Below are positions 1 through 11,751 of a DNA stretch of 64,000 nt, in pieces. The stretch comes from Vigna angularis. Its lineage: Eukaryota > Streptophyta > Magnoliopsida > Fabales > Fabaceae. Location: the NCBI RefSeq assembly GCF_016808095.1, contig NC_068976.1:36477871-36541870 (forward strand). Reading direction: 5' to 3'. The notes under the pieces were generated by a model. The model worked only from the letters and a program-made list of their open reading frames with translations, was not told where the DNA came from and made no database searches. The position numbers were made by a program, and so were the translations under genes. The stretch's first letter is position 1. Every line of letters starts with the position of its first letter.

Positions 1-771
1 TAGTTTCTTGATTTAGGCCGAGAATTGAAAGGAATATTTGGCCTCTGGAAGATTTCGTGCAAGATGAAGAAGTGGCAATAGGAACCTTTCTCTGCATCAA
101 GTGTACAAACCCAAGAAAGGGAAGGCTCATTTAAGTGTAACTTCCCTCTTCCAATATGTTCGTTAACTGTCTCTGATCCAGCTGTGTACATTTGTGATTG
201 TAGAGTTGAACCCAAGAGCTAGGACACTCCAACGTTGTCCAGAAGCAACCAAAAAGTGGAACACTAGCTTCTTCATGCGGATTTGAATCAGGACCAGGAT
301 TGAAGCATAGCTGTTATTTTTTTTTAATTGTTTCTTCATCTGGTTTTGTAATAGGCTATATTGTTAGTTTTCTTAATTGCATTGTAAAAGGCCAATCAAA
401 GTCCAAGTGTCTTGGAAGAGTCCTTGGTGCTCTTTCAACTCTTGGCAAAACTTTTCTTGTTTGTGTTTAATTTTTGTGTCTTACGTTTAGGGGTGATTTA
501 GGCTAAAAGGGATTAAACTCTAAGCCTTGTCACATTAGAGTCCGAAAAGTTTCGTCTTTTAGTGTTTAATTGTTGTGATTAGTTGTAAGTTGTATTCTTT
601 GATTTTAAAAGTGATTTTAGTTTAAAGGGTAACTAGTAGTAACCTAAGACATTTCTGGCAAGGCAAGACTTGGTACTTAAGCAGTCTTCATGACTCACCT
701 CTCTTACCTGGGACTTGTCTGAGTGTGAATCTTGTATATCTTTTACACTAGAAAAACTTTTAGAAACACAG
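1..771 (+). other. E7 non-coding leader
   Basis: No supported ORF. The part near 600-710 resembles the E6 leader just before its gag (about 44060-44150), including shared wording around 'ggcaag...cttggtacttaagca'. This marks it as the untranslated leader between primer site and gag. Confidence 0.7.
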
Positions 772-2043
772 ATGTTTTGTTATTCATACAAGTCTTCTAG
801 GAATTTTAATTTTGATAAGCAAATTAGTTACAAAGGAATCAAAAGAGAACATGATAAAGCTAGAAGGAAGTCTTGTTCATCTTATGAATTTGACAGGATT
901 GAAGATGATTTGTATGAAAAAGCTAGTGAAAATATTCCATTCTTTGGTGATGATATTGGTGCATTAACATACCTAGCTTGGGAAAAGGAAATCAATGACA
1001 TGCATTCATTCATGGTAAGAAAAAGTAAATATGAATCCTTCTATTCTAGAGATGATGAATCTTATATTCTTAATCTTTACACTTCTAGTTTTCAAAAGCA
1101 TGCAAGAGAGTGGTGGGATGATAGGCAATATCATGTTAAGATAGGTAGAAAATATCCCATTCATGATTGGAATGAATTGAAAGCTTGTATGAGAAGAAAG
1201 TTTGTGCCTCGAGAAATTGAAAGAAACTTAGAACTTATGAGAGAGCTTATTAGAGAAGGTAAGTCATTCATTCAAAATTTAAATGGGTTCTCCCGTAGGG
1301 AAAGTGAGTTTCTAGAAAAACTTCATAGGTTATGGGAAGAGACAAGCAAACATAGAATTGAGAGGTTAAAAAGAGAAAAACAAAAGCAAGAAGTAAGAGA
1401 GAAAAGAGAAAAAGAGAGAAGAGAAGAGGAAGAACGAAATAAAAGAAAAGAGGAAGAGAGAAAGAGAAGAGAAGAGGAAGAAAACAAGAGAAGAGATGAG
1501 GAAGAAAGAGAAGAAGAGAAAAGAAGAGAGAAAGAGAGAAAAGAAACACTTAGAAGAGAAAAGGAAGAAGTTGAAAGGATAGAAATGGAAGAAAAGAAAT
1601 CAAAGCAACTAAGGACAACATCTCCTCCTACATTAGAATTCAAACTCTTAAGGGGAGGTTTTCTATCCTCTCACTCTTATCCATTTATATTTGAATTTTC
1701 CAAATTTCACTTTTCTTTCAAAGAATTGACCACTCCATCTTTAACAATGTTATCACTTTCAACACATGCAAAATTCCAACTTGGGTTATGGTTACCTTTA
1801 TGGTTACCAATAACTCAAGATACAAATAAAATTTCAAATGAAGAAAGGTTTCTTTGTTATATTAAATTTAACAATTTCAAAATTTGGAAACTTTCTTCTA
1901 CACATATTCTTTTATATATCTTATTGGGTCAAAGAAAACTAATTAGAGATATGTTTAATGCTTATTGCAGATGGATATTTGACCCAGGAGGAACCCTTAT
2001 GAAGCTAACAAAAATAAGTCTTCAAAAGCACCATCAGATTTGA
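772..2043 (+). CDS. gag: Gag-like protein of E7
   Basis: Structural Gag-like protein of a non-autonomous Ty3/gypsy element. The first in-frame ATG is at 772; the frame is open further upstream but without ATG. The N-terminal half holds a capsid-like region (EWWDDRQYHVKIGRKYP, then HDWNELKACMRRKFVP), which is the usual form of the plant retrotransposon gag domain. The middle (about nt 1370-1600) is an extremely Arg/Glu/Lys-rich stretch, probably a long charged helix or coiled coil. A C-terminal segment with LWLPLWLPITQD and ending near FDPGG is shared with the gag ORFs of E4 and E6. I see no zinc knuckle, protease or polymerase. The protein is close to E6 Gag although the LTRs of the two elements are different. 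About 423 codons, open throughout. Confidence 0.75.
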   Translation: MFCYSYKSSRNFNFDKQISYKGIKREHDKARRKSCSSYEFDRIEDDLYEKASENIPFFGDDIGALTYLAWEKEINDMHSFMVRKSKYESFYSRDDESYILNLYTSSFQKHAREWWDDRQYHVKIGRKYPIHDWNELKACMRRKFVPREIERNLELMRELIREGKSFIQNLNGFSRRESEFLEKLHRLWEETSKHRIERLKREKQKQEVREKREKERREEEERNKRKEEERKRREEEENKRRDEEEREEEKRREKERKETLRREKEEVERIEMEEKKSKQLRTTSPPTLEFKLLRGGFLSSHSYPFIFEFSKFHFSFKELTTPSLTMLSLSTHAKFQLGLWLPLWLPITQDTNKISNEERFLCYIKFNNFKIWKLSSTHILLYILLGQRKLIRDMFNAYCRWIFDPGGTLMKLTKISLQKHHQI

Positions 2044-2071
2044 GGACAAATCCTTTCCAAGGGGGAGGGGA

Positions 2072-2858
2072 TGATACGCGGGGACCAAGGACAATTAGTT
2101 TAGTATAGTTTATTTTACTTTTATTAAAAACATGTGTAAAAGGTGTTAGGCATGTGCTAGATAGGAGAGACTTTTAGTCCTATATATAGACATGCCACCA
2201 CCTCTTGTAAGGTACTTTTGAGCATAATGAATTGTTATTCTGTTGAGAATACTCCAGAACAATTCTACCTTGAAAGTCAAGGTTAGAGAATCCCAAAGGA
2301 TCTCCATTAGCCACCTTCCAAGCACTTCTTTCACTTTCATTTTCCATTCCACCACCGTGCTTATTCCCTCGTTTTCTCTCACTTACCACGCTGACGCATT
2401 ACTTGTCACCTTGCGCGCACATCAGCGCCACATCTTCTTCCAGCCACATTCTCGAAACTTCACTCACCAAACCATATTTTCCTCATCAGCGAAGCCTCCG
2501 AATCCTTTTCCTCAGGAGATTCGTTCCCTCCGAATCTCAACTTCTCACGTCTGCTAGATCCACCGAACCACATCTTCGTATCTGCTTCACGACCACTTTC
2601 CACCGTTCAATCTCCATTTACCACCGTTTAACCGGTCCAAACCGAATCTCTCCCACTCCTAGGGCTTCCTTCGTGCCTCTTGGATTTCCACAGACCCAAA
2701 CTTAGTTCCTAGGGTTTTCGATGTTCGACCTAAATTCTCCCTTCAATATCGCGTTTCCTCTCCATTCCGCTGTGTCGTCACTCATCGGAGAAGCTTCGAG
2801 GATCCAGACCGCACTTCTGCTGCTTCCGTCGGTCCGAACTCCTCCAGTGCTTCTATCA
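2072..2858 (+). repeat. 3' LTR of E7
   Basis: Starts TGATACGCGG right after a polypurine tract and ends in ...TTCTATCA (TG...CA). A TATA-like run (TATATATA) lies at 2181-2188. About 787 bp. Apart from the first six bases it does not resemble the E6 LTR. Short ORFs inside it are not supported as genes. Confidence 0.85.
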
Positions 2859-4104
2859 ATATTTTTGGAAATAAGAGAGCTGGACAGGTTTATGCTTGAT
2901 TTTAGTGTTTTATGCAGGTTTTTAAGGTGAATTTGGTGAAAGAAGTGAAGAAGGATAAAGATGGAATCAGAAAAGACATCCAAAAGTGCAAAAGGAGAAG
3001 TCCCAACTACCGCTCAGCAGCAATTTACCGCTGAGCGGCACTCAGAAACTCACGTTGGATCCGTTGAGGGGTGAAAATGCCGCTGAGAGGAAGAATCAAC
3101 TCACGCACTTACTGCTGAGCGGCACTCTTTTGGGCTAAGGCCCACTTTTATGTATTTTTACAAATATTATATAAGCTTTAGGTGTTCCTAGGGTTTGTTT
3201 CTTTGGCTGGGACGAAGCAAACACTCACTTTTCTACCCCTTGAAGGAAGATCTTGGATGCTCAGGCTACCTTCTCATCTTTCTAGGGTTCTATCTTTCAT
3301 TCTTTCATTATTGTTCATCTAGATTCACCATGAATATGGTGAACTAAACCTTGTATTGTTGTTGGGGAATCAATGTAGTCTTGTGAAACTCTCATATATG
3401 GAATTAATGTTTTAACATCTTATTTTAAGATACATGCTTTCTTTCATCATTAGTTAGGGTTTTTCCTCTTTGCTTAATGCTTTCTTTGTTTAACTCATTC
3501 ATTGCTATGATTATTGATTTTGTCGATATGGGAACGTACGGGGCAATCTAGATCCGAGGAATTTCTCTCAATAGCATATTGGTTGCCTTTAAGCTCTTGC
3601 ACTTCAGAATTAATTATTAGGGATGCTAGGAATTGTATGAACTCGTAATTAAGGATAGGCCTTCTTGACAAGGTAATTTAGAGAGTGGCATTAACATTGA
3701 TGAAAAGATTGATGAATTCCTAAAATATATGAGAGTGGACAAGATGAAATTGATAACCCCAACAACATACTCATCCATATAATTCATTATGTGTTTGTTT
3801 TACTCTTTTTGCCATTGATCAACCTCATGATTAGATGTTTAATTATTGTCTTTTGCATTAAAAACCTACAATCAATCGTTCACAAGTCTTAAATAACCAA
3901 CAAATTAGATAACTAACTAGGCCGTGAGTCCTTTGGGAAAACGATACTTGGTCTTACCTAGTTTTATTACTTGATACGATTCGGTCACACTTGCCGATTG
4001 TTAAACAAGTTTGTGGCGCCATTTTTCGGTGTTCATAAATTTGTCATCACGAGGGTTAAACATGTTTTTGGCTCCGTTTTTCGGTGTTCATAAATTTGTC
4101 ATCA
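2859..4104 (+). repeat. 5' LTR of E1, start missing through E7 insertion
   Basis: Matches the LTRs at 51896-53221 and 56214-57418 from about their base 120 onward. Contains the CCGCTGAGCGG-type motif cluster (about 3010-3125), a TATA-like run near 3168-3175 and ends ...ATTTGTCATCA. The last ~60 bases are tandemly duplicated: 'ttcataaatttgtcatca' occurs twice, ending near 4050 and at 4104. Confidence 0.85.
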
Positions 4105-4110
4105 AGTTTT

Positions 4111-4128
4111 TGGCGCCGTTGACGGGGA
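4111..4128 (+). other. Primer binding site of E1 (tRNA-Asp type)
   Basis: TGGCGCCGTTGACGGGGA, six bases after the LTR end. This form is the known primer site of plant Athila/Calypso elements, complementary to the tRNA-Asp 3' end (family knowledge). Confidence 0.75.
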
Positions 4129-4197
4129 CTCGTGGTTTAACTAGTTTATTTGTGTGATTATTGATTATCTTTGACTTGAATTTTGAAATTTTGAATT

Positions 4198-4400
4198 TTG
4201 AAATTTGAATTTCTGTTTTTTCTATTTTTATTTTCTATTTTTATTTATTTCTGTTTTTATTTTATTTTATTTTCTGTTTTTATTTTATTCTTATTTTTTT
4301 CTGTTTTTATTTTTCTGTTTTTTGTTTTTATTTTTCTGTTTTTATTTTTCCTGTTTTTATTTTATCTTCTTATCTCTTATATTATTTCTTCTATATCTTT
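4198..4400 (+). repeat. T-rich low-complexity tract in E1 leader
   Basis: Irregular repeats of TTTTTATTTTCTG. The same tract lies at the same place in every Athila-type copy here: 14220-14340 (antisense), 20400-20560, 25500-25700 and 30945-31110. ORFs in it are only Phe/Tyr/Leu runs and are not genes. It ends in a run that looks like a splice acceptor (ttcttgtgtatgcag) right at the gag start. Confidence 0.8.
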
Positions 4401-4440
4401 TTGTGCTAACAAATTTTTCTAGGGACTTGTTTTCTTGTGT

Positions 4441-6868
4441 ATGCAGGAGGCAATTCGAACTAGAAGCAAGAAAACCTCGAAACCTCGAAATTTCTAGGGA
4501 CCATACATCTAGAGAACTTTTCCCTCCTCCGAAACCTCTTTTACAACTTTCACCACAAGGTTCTTACCATAGCACTAAGGAGATGGAGAATAATAATGTC
4601 AGACGAACTCTTGCAGATTACACTAATGTGGTTGGACCTCAACATTTCAATAGCATAGCAAGACCGAGGGGCAATGCAGCTAATATGGAGGTGAAACCAG
4701 CATTAATCCAACTGGTTAAGAGTAACCAATTTAATGGGTTGTCGCATGAAAGCCCATATGAGCACCTCACAACTTTTAATGAAATTTGCAATACAGTGAA
4801 GATAAATGGGGTGCCTGACGAAGCAATCAAACTTAGCCTGTTTCCATTCTCATTGGGAGGCAACGCTAAGCTTTGGTTGAACTCTTTTCCAGAAGGGAGC
4901 TTTACAGAGTAGGAAGATGTAGTGACAAAGTTCTTGAACAAATATTTCCCACAGTCCAAGGTAAATAAAGGAAAGCAAGAGATATCATCTTTTAAGCAAG
5001 GCATGGAGGAATTATTAGGTCATGTAAGGGATAGATACAAAATCCTACTAAGAAAGACTCCCACGCATGGATTTGACGAAGTGGAAGTAGTCTTATTCTT
5101 CCTTGGAGGACTTGGTTCACAAACCAAGTTGATGCTAGACACCTCAGCTGGAGGCAATATCAAATGGAAGACTCCAGAGGAAGCCATGGAAATAATTGAA
5201 AACATGGCTACTAATGATAATGAGCTGAACAGTGAAAGAGGAGCTCCTATTCAACAAAAAAGAGTTCTACAGTTGCAATCCAATGACGCCTTGCTAGCTC
5301 AGAACAAGATAATAACTCAATAATTGGAGAGTCTTACAAAGGCACTTGCACAATTGCCAAAAGACTTAAAGACTGTTGCACAGGTTCAACCACAGATGTG
5401 TGAATTATGTGGTGGTGACCATATCAATGGTCAATGCGCCTTTCTAGTGGAAGCTTTAGAGGATGTTAACTTCATGGCCAATCAATTTCCATACCGTCAG
5501 CGGAATTTCAATCAAGGGTGGAAACCACACCCAAGTATTGGTCAAGGACAAAGTGGGAAAGTTGGACAATCAGGGCAATTCAATAAGCAACAACAACAAC
5601 CAACCTTATGGAAACAAATAGCTACACTTAATGAAAGATCAATAAGGATGGAAGAAACTCTTCAGCAATTCATACAGACAACTACATCCACTCAAAAGAG
5701 CATTGATGGTGCTATTAAGAACTTGGAGATGCAAATGGGCCAAATTACTAAGCAATTGGAAGAAAGGCCTGACAAAAATTTTGGGGCTAATACTGAGTTA
5801 ACCCCAGGGAAGAATGTAAGGTATTAGTGAGTGCAAATGTTGAGACAATTGAGTTAGAAAGAGAGAAAGAAAAAGAAGAGAGAGAAAAGAGAGAAAAAGA
5901 AAAAAAAGAGAGAAAAGAAAAAGAAGAGATAAGAGAGATAAAGAGTGAAGATATTCTTCCTTTTCCAACAGATCATGAGAAACAATTTGATTTTACAAAA
6001 ATATTTAAGATGTTGGATGATGATGTACCTTTTAAGGAGATATTACAACACATTGCAGTTTATACAAAGCCTGAGGAAGAAGTCTCTACAAAGAAAAGAC
6101 GTAGAGATGATGAGACAAAGAAGTATAAAGCTGTTAAAAAGAAGCCATTCCCTCCAAAAGATCCAGGAGGTTTCTCCATTCCATGCGCTATAGGGAAGAA
6201 AAGGATAAAGAAGGCTTTAGTTTATTTAGGATCAAGTGTTAATTTGATACCTTATGCCTTACTTGAGTAGATTGGTGATCTTGATGTGAAGCCTATAAAG
6301 ATGAATTTATTGATGGCAAATGGATCCTCAAAGAATCCCTATGGTATAGCAGAGGATGTTATAGTTTGTGTAGGCAAACTACAATTCTTGGTGGACTTTG
6401 TGGTGATGGAAATGGAGGATGAAAGGATACCCATTATTCTAGGAAGACCGTTTATGAAAACGGCCGAAGTCATCATTGATGTGGATGAAGGCATAGTGGT
6501 ATTCAAAGACCGAGAAGAAAAAGTTGTTGTAGATGTCTTCAAAGAAGAGGAGCAGATGCAGGAGGAAGACGCTAGTCATAAAGCTACATATCAAGATGTA
6601 CTCATGACCAACCATCAAGATGAAAAGCCAAAGGTCAAAGGTAAACATTGTTTTTTGTTTCAGGTACAGGAAGAAGAAAAGATTGGGAAAGGAATAAAGG
6701 TCCACGATGACTTGATGCAAGAACGACTCCAATTTGGTAAACCTGTGAAATTCAAAAACAAGTTGTAGGTTGTGAAATACTACAAAGAAAATGAGATGAT
6801 AGAGATAGAGTCTCCACATTCTAGAAGAGTCAAAAAAGTGGACCGGAAGCAGTTGATGAGTTGGTGTG
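4441..6868 (+). pseudogene. gag-pro: gag-protease of E1, broken; cut by E2 insertion
   Basis: Homologue of the intact E5 gene at 31195-33630. Visible parts: capsid-type gag domain (LTTFNEICNTVKINGVP, SLGGNAKLWLNSFP), a zinc-knuckle-like CELCGGDHINGQC, a Gly/Gln-rich stretch, a Lys/Glu-rich linker (5850-5945, expanded compared with E5) and a retropepsin-like domain (LGSSVNLIPY, IILGRPFM). In-frame stops end the reading at 4910-4912, 5321-5323, 6268-6270 and 6766-6768, with a frame change near 5820. The Asp of the protease DLGSS motif is replaced (YLGSS). The last codons lie at 16916-16947 beyond E2. The four stops look like C-to-T or G-to-A changes of Trp and Gln codons. Confidence 0.85.
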
Positions 6869-8156
6869 TGATGGCCAAATTTATGAACACCGAAATACGG
6901 CGTCACAAACTTGTTTTACAATCGGCAAGTATGACCGAATCGTTTCAAGTAATAAACTTGGTAAGACCAAGTATCGTTCTCCCAAAGGACTCACGGCCTA
7001 GTTTAGTTATGTGATTCGTTGATTAGCTAAGACTTAAGAACAAAATAATTGGATTTTAATATGCAAAAGACGAAAATAAACACGTATGCATGAGGGTGAT
7101 CAATGGCTAAAACAAAATACAAATACTTTCAATGGAATATATGGATGAGTATGTTGTTGGGGTTCATCAATTTCATCTTATCCACTCTCATATATTTTAG
7201 GAATTCAACATTCAATTCATCATTGTTAATGCCACTCTCTAAATTACCTTTCAAGAAAGCTTCTCCCTAATTACGAGTTCCTACGATTCCTAGCATCCCT
7301 AATAATTAGTTTATTCAGCGCAGGAGCTTAACGGCAACCAATATACTATTGGGAGAAATTCCCCAGATCTAGACTTCCCCGTACGTTTCCGTATTGACAA
7401 AATCAATAATCATGCAGTGAATGAGTTAAACAAAGCAAGCATTGAGCAAAGAAGGAAAACCCTAACTAATGATGAAAGAAAGCATAGGTCTTAAATGTAA
7501 GATGTAAAAACAAATTCCATATATGAGAGTTTCATAAGACTACATTGATTCCCCAACAACAATACAAGGTTTAGTTCACCATATTCATGGTGAAACTAGA
7601 TGAATAATAATGAAAGAATGAAAGATAAAACCCTAGAAAGGTGAAGCGTTAGCCTGAGCATCCAAGATCCTCCTTCAAAGGGGTGGAAGAGAGAGTGTTT
7701 GCTTCGTCCCAGCCAAAGATCCAAACCCTAGAAAACCCTAAAGCTTATATACTATTCGTAAATTACAGAAAAATTAGGCCCAAGCCCATAAAAGTGCCGC
7801 TCAGCGGTAAGTGCACGAGCTCGGTTCTTCCCCTCAGTGGCCATTTTGCCCCTTAGCGGATCCAACGTGACTTCCTGAGTGCCGCTCAGCGGTAAACTGC
7901 CGCTGAGCGGTAGTTGCGGCTCCTCCTTTTGCACTTTTCGATGTCTTTTCTGATTCCATCTCTCTCCTTCTTCACTTCTTTCACCAAATTCACCTTAAAA
8001 CCTCCACAAAAACACTGAAATCAAGCATAAACCTGTCCAACTCTCTTATTTCTGAAAATATGAATAAAAGCATGATTTCAAGCTAGTTTCTAAGTATAAA
8101 GGTTGCTTTTAGTATCAATGTTAAGCATAAAAATAACAGTTTTTCAACTGTTATCA
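6869..8156 (-). repeat. 3' LTR of E2
   Basis: On the minus strand it begins TGATAACAGTTGAAAAACTG and ends in TG/CA form at 6869. About 1288 bp. It carries the CCGCTGAGCGG-type motifs near 7796-7915 and a TATA-like run near 7745-7752 (minus). The short ORF at 7752-7934 is not supported. Confidence 0.9.
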
Positions 8157-9393
8157 CAACCCCAAACTTAGAACTTTGCTTGTCCTCAAGCAAACAAGAT
8201 GTAACTCAATCTTCTACCAATTCATATGATGGTTCACTCATTCAAAAATCTTCTTTTTAAGATAAGTAAAAACTTCGATCAAACTTATGACCAAGATTTC
8301 AATCAAGATGTGCACATGCTTTAGTGTTTCACAAAGTCAGTTAATATTCAACAAATGCCATTTTTCATGAATGATCTATCAATTAAGCATGGATGTTCAT
8401 GTGCTCATGGAATACTTCCTCACCAGTCAAAGTGTTTCACTCACAGAAGTGTATAAGAGGTAATTATCACAATGTCACATGAATCAACTTTGCCTTTCAC
8501 TTTACCATAATCAAAAACATTCACAAGCATGCATCATCACAAGGACTTTTCAATGGCTTATAACATAGCTGGGCTAACAAGAAAATTGGTTTTTCTAGAT
8601 CACAAAATCCTTGAGTTAAGAGAATCATAACAACACAATTATTCTTATTTTTCCCAACTTTCTTTTGCATTGAGCTTTGCTTCTTCTTTTCTTTTCTTTT
8701 ATTTCTCTTTTTCTTTGCATATTCTTAGCTCAATGCTTTTACTTTTTCATGTTTTCCCAACAACCCCAAACTTGAACATTTAACAATACCACACAAGATT
8801 TTCTACTTAACTCAAGGTAAAGCTTTTCAACAAGGGTTTTCAATTTATGTTCAAGGCAAAAGGTTCAAAGGATAGAACACAAAGTGTTCTCTTTTTATGG
8901 GCTAACTTTATGAATTTGGTCAATAAAAAGGGTTCCAACAAACGGCCTTGATCATATGATGTAAAACAAGCAATTGATTCAATCATAGAAAACCTGGGCA
9001 AAGTCATTCATGCTTTCAAAGCAATAGCATTCAATCAATAAAAACTCTGGAGCTCAAAACCTCACATATAAGCTCATTCACATTTGACATGCACATCCTG
9101 CTTAATCTCACAATCACAATCATAATATCCTACATTTGTTCACAAAGCTTGTGAATCACCTGTATAAGCATTTTATATGCACATCTATCTCAACATCAAT
9201 CAATCAATAATCATCATCAAGCATTACTTATCACACAATCACAGTCAATAACAAACCATCATAACAAACCAGGTTTCCAATAGAGTACATCAACCTTAAT
9301 CTAAAACAAAAGTAAATAAGTTCAAAAAACTTAAACCAACAAAAGCATAAGTTCATGATAGCATTCATCAGTAAATGCTATCTCAACTCCTCA
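8157..9393 (-). other. 3' non-coding tail of E2
   Basis: Between the ORF2 stop and the 3' LTR on the minus strand; about 1.2 kb without coding potential. Colinear with 36000-37252 of E5. It starts with a 9-bp-stem hairpin (9357-9382: GATAGCATT, loop, AATGCTATC) and ends with the polypurine tract AAGTTTGGGGTTG (minus, 8157-8169). Confidence 0.8.
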
Positions 9394-10629
9394 TCAATCT
9401 GAGCTGTCCTCTGTATCTTCCTCTTCTTCCTCATCTTCATCATCTTCAAATGCATCATCATCATCAGCTTCATCTTCTTCCATCTCCCTAACTGAAGCTT
9501 CAGCTGCTTCAGCTCCTCCTCCTTGCATTGGCTGCTCTAGCCAAGCTACCACATTATGGAATTCCTCCATAGTCCACCTGTGAGCTGGAGGTGTATCATA
9601 CATCCCCACAATCATCTCAGCAGTAGCCACCTGCCCTCTATGAATGGACTGTAACTGAGCACCTATAAGAGACATGTACATGTCCCTCATCTGGAACGGT
9701 TCTGCTTCATGTGTCTTAGTAGATGTCTGGCTCTGTGCTTGCCCTCTTTCTCTACGAGCACGGCGTGGTGGAACTCGCTGAGCTGCCTCCTCACCTCCAC
9801 AGTACTGTCTGTAATATGCCTCATCAATAGCTTTTCTTGGCCTTTCAAATGGTGGAGCAGAAATGTCCACCATAGCTATCTTACAAAGGTGAGTGATTAA
9901 GGAGGGATGTCCGAGGGGTGCTTTGTTATTTGAGGTATTGGCACACACACTAATCTCATCAGCTATCACCTGCCCAATGTTAACATTTAAGTTCCTGATA
10001 ACACAGTAGATGAAGAGTGCCCGGCTGAGAGTAATATCTGACACATGTGAACATGGCTGAATGTTGGCATGAGAAAATGCCATCCAATACTTTGCAAGAG
10101 GAGTCAGATCAACCCTCCTAATGTTTATCACTAAGCCAGATCTATTCCTTTGGAAGTGTCCTCCAGGTATACAAAGTACTCTTTCTACATCCTCAAAATC
10201 AGCCCCTTCCTCCATGCAAAGAGCAAACTAACACTGCTGACCAGCCCACACAGTATCTAGGAAGTTATTGATAGAATCAGGATCATACCTGATAGCATGG
10301 CCTTTGACATAGCCCAGATAATTTTCAGCTGGATAATCACCAATCTTCTTTGCATTGGTGTAAAATTCCTTTACCACAGCTATGTTGGTAGGTGCAGGAT
10401 ATGTGGCTAGCTTTCCCCAGTCATTCCCTGACAATTGCTCTCCATATTGAGGAGAAAAGTTAGGTATCATTCCAACTTTTCTCTCCATAAGGAGTCTTCG
10501 GTCTTGCACCACTTTGAAGTGCTTCTCATGTTTCCGAGAGAGGAACCTACTAGAATGGAGCTGTTCTGGTTCCTTTTCCTTTCTCTTGGTTGCCATGGTG
10601 TTCAATCTCTTTCCTGAAGAGGATGCCAT
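9394..10629 (-). pseudogene. ORF2 of E2, one in-frame stop
   Basis: Homologue of the intact ORF2 of E5 (34764-35999). The start is placed at the ATG at 10629-10627 (MASSSGKR), right after a conserved AG acceptor; the reading frame continues upstream only into the presumed intron. A single TAG at 10225-10227 replaces a Gln codon (likely C to T) and splits the frame into 10629-10228 and 10224-9394. The C-terminus is strongly acidic (Asp/Glu run ending EDSSD). I recognise the family as the plant 'putative transposon protein' type common in legume annotations; its function is unknown to me. Confidence 0.8.
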
Positions 10630-10631
10630 TC

Positions 10632-11040
10632 CTACAATCAAACACAGATACAAAACCACAGAACATGATATTAATCATTAGTAAAACACAGAACACAACT
10701 CCTTTCGAAGCTAAACCACCGCTGAGGGTCAGAATTTCCCCTCAGCGCCACCAGTGCCACGCAACAAATAAAAAAAAACCAAATCTGGCAGAGTGCCGCT
10801 CAGCGGCAATTTACCCTTGAGCGGTAACTCTGCAGAGTTTTGAAAAATCTCTTTTAAGCTGTCCTAACTCCACCCAAATGCAATTTTCAGTTTTCCAGAT
10901 CAAAATTATGCAGTTTAATCGGTTCAAACATCAATTATATCTTCAAATCATGCATACAAACCAAAACCCCTAAATATTCATGGTTTGACAATCATATTCA
11001 AAATCAAAAACCCTAGAATGATCAAAATACTTTTACTTAC
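10632..11040 (-). other. Intron-like segment before ORF2 of E2
   Basis: On the minus strand a GTAAGT donor (first base 11040) follows CTCCACCCAA, and a TTTGATTGTAG acceptor ends at 10632, three bases before the ORF2 ATG. The same donor and acceptor occur in E5 (34355-34761) and E1 (53271-53686) with similar lengths (407-416 bp). Splicing is inferred, not shown. Confidence 0.6.
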
Positions 11041-11751
11041 TTGGGTGGAGATACTAGATGCAATGAGAATGCTTCCAAGCTAGAATGCTCTCTTCCAACC
11101 CCAAACTTAGATGGAACACTAGTGAGCAAGTGAGTGGAAGAGAAAATTTTTCACAAGAGAAGAGGTAAAAGATGTGGAGAACCTTGGAAAAGGTATGTGG
11201 GAGTGTTTTTGCAGAGAAGAGCCAGCAAATAGAAGCTTATGCGCAGCTTAGGGTATAAAAATACCCTAATGGGCTCGGGTCCCGCTAAGGGGCAACAAAG
11301 CCTATTCTGCGAGAGTACCGCTCAGCGGCACTTTCGTGATGTGCTCTTCTCCTTCTTTTCTTAACCTACGTGCCTCCTAAACATGCCCCTCACTGGTTCC
11401 CTGCAATTCAATTTTCATAATACTTATGCAAAACCCTATTATGCAGCTAAAATGAAACAAACAGAAATATTCAATCAACTGGGTTGCCTCCCAGGTAGCG
11501 CTTGTTTAACGTCACGAGCTTGACCCAAAATCCACCAACACCCATCAGTAGGTGTTACACACTTAGCATCCTTCAGTAGATGCTATATCCAACTAGCATC
11601 CTTCAGTAGATGCTATGTCCAACAAAATATTTACAAAATAATGTCCACAAATTAAAAATTACAAAACCAAAATAAAATCAAAAGTTTTTAAATCACTGGG
11701 TTGCCTCCCAGCAAGCGCTCTTTTAACATCATTAGCTTGACCCAGTAAAGT
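11041..11751 (-). other. Inter-ORF region of E2
   Basis: No ORF. Holds two copies of the CTGGGAGGCAACCCAG hairpin (minus strand; 11696-11711 and 11479-11494), each preceded by a GCGCT box. Between them are three constant-loop hairpins: 11594-11615 (stem TAGCATC/GATGCTA), 11564-11585 (same stem) and 11537-11556 (AACACC/GGTGTT), with loops TACTGAAG, TACTGAAG and TACTGATG. It also has CCGCTGAGCGG-type motifs. Confidence 0.75.

Larger units (their letters stand above)
1..2858 (+). mobile_element. E7: gag-only chromovirus-like LTR retrotransposon, 5' part outside window
   Basis: The right part of a non-autonomous LTR element: a non-coding leader, a gag-like ORF, a polypurine tract (aagggggagggga, 2059-2071) and a 3' LTR. 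Its 5' LTR must lie left of the window. The 3' LTR ends exactly where E1 LTR sequence starts at 2859, so E7 is inserted in the 5' LTR of E1; the 5 bases after it (atatt, 2859-2863) should be its target-site duplication. No protease, RT or integrase lies between gag and the 3' LTR. Confidence 0.85.

Noticed and set aside
1268..1643. Antisense ORFs rich in Leu, Phe and Ser
   Set aside because: Mirror images of the Arg/Glu/Lys-rich Gag segment; purine-rich coding strands always give such open antisense frames. The same holds at 44790-45284 and 28303-28686.
2146..2983. Several small ORFs on both strands
   Set aside because: They lie inside the E7 LTR and the start of the E1 LTR, show no codon bias or conservation and match no family.
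4198..4912. Phe/Leu/Tyr-rich ORFs that look like membrane proteins
   Set aside because: They come from the T-rich low-complexity leader tract and run by chance into gag. The same artefact appears at 14153-14353 and 25503-25800.
9709..9900. Antisense ORFs over ORF2 (also 34983-35324, 35478-35837, 54430-54735)
   Set aside because: Shadows of the ORF2 reading frame; nothing recognisable when translated.
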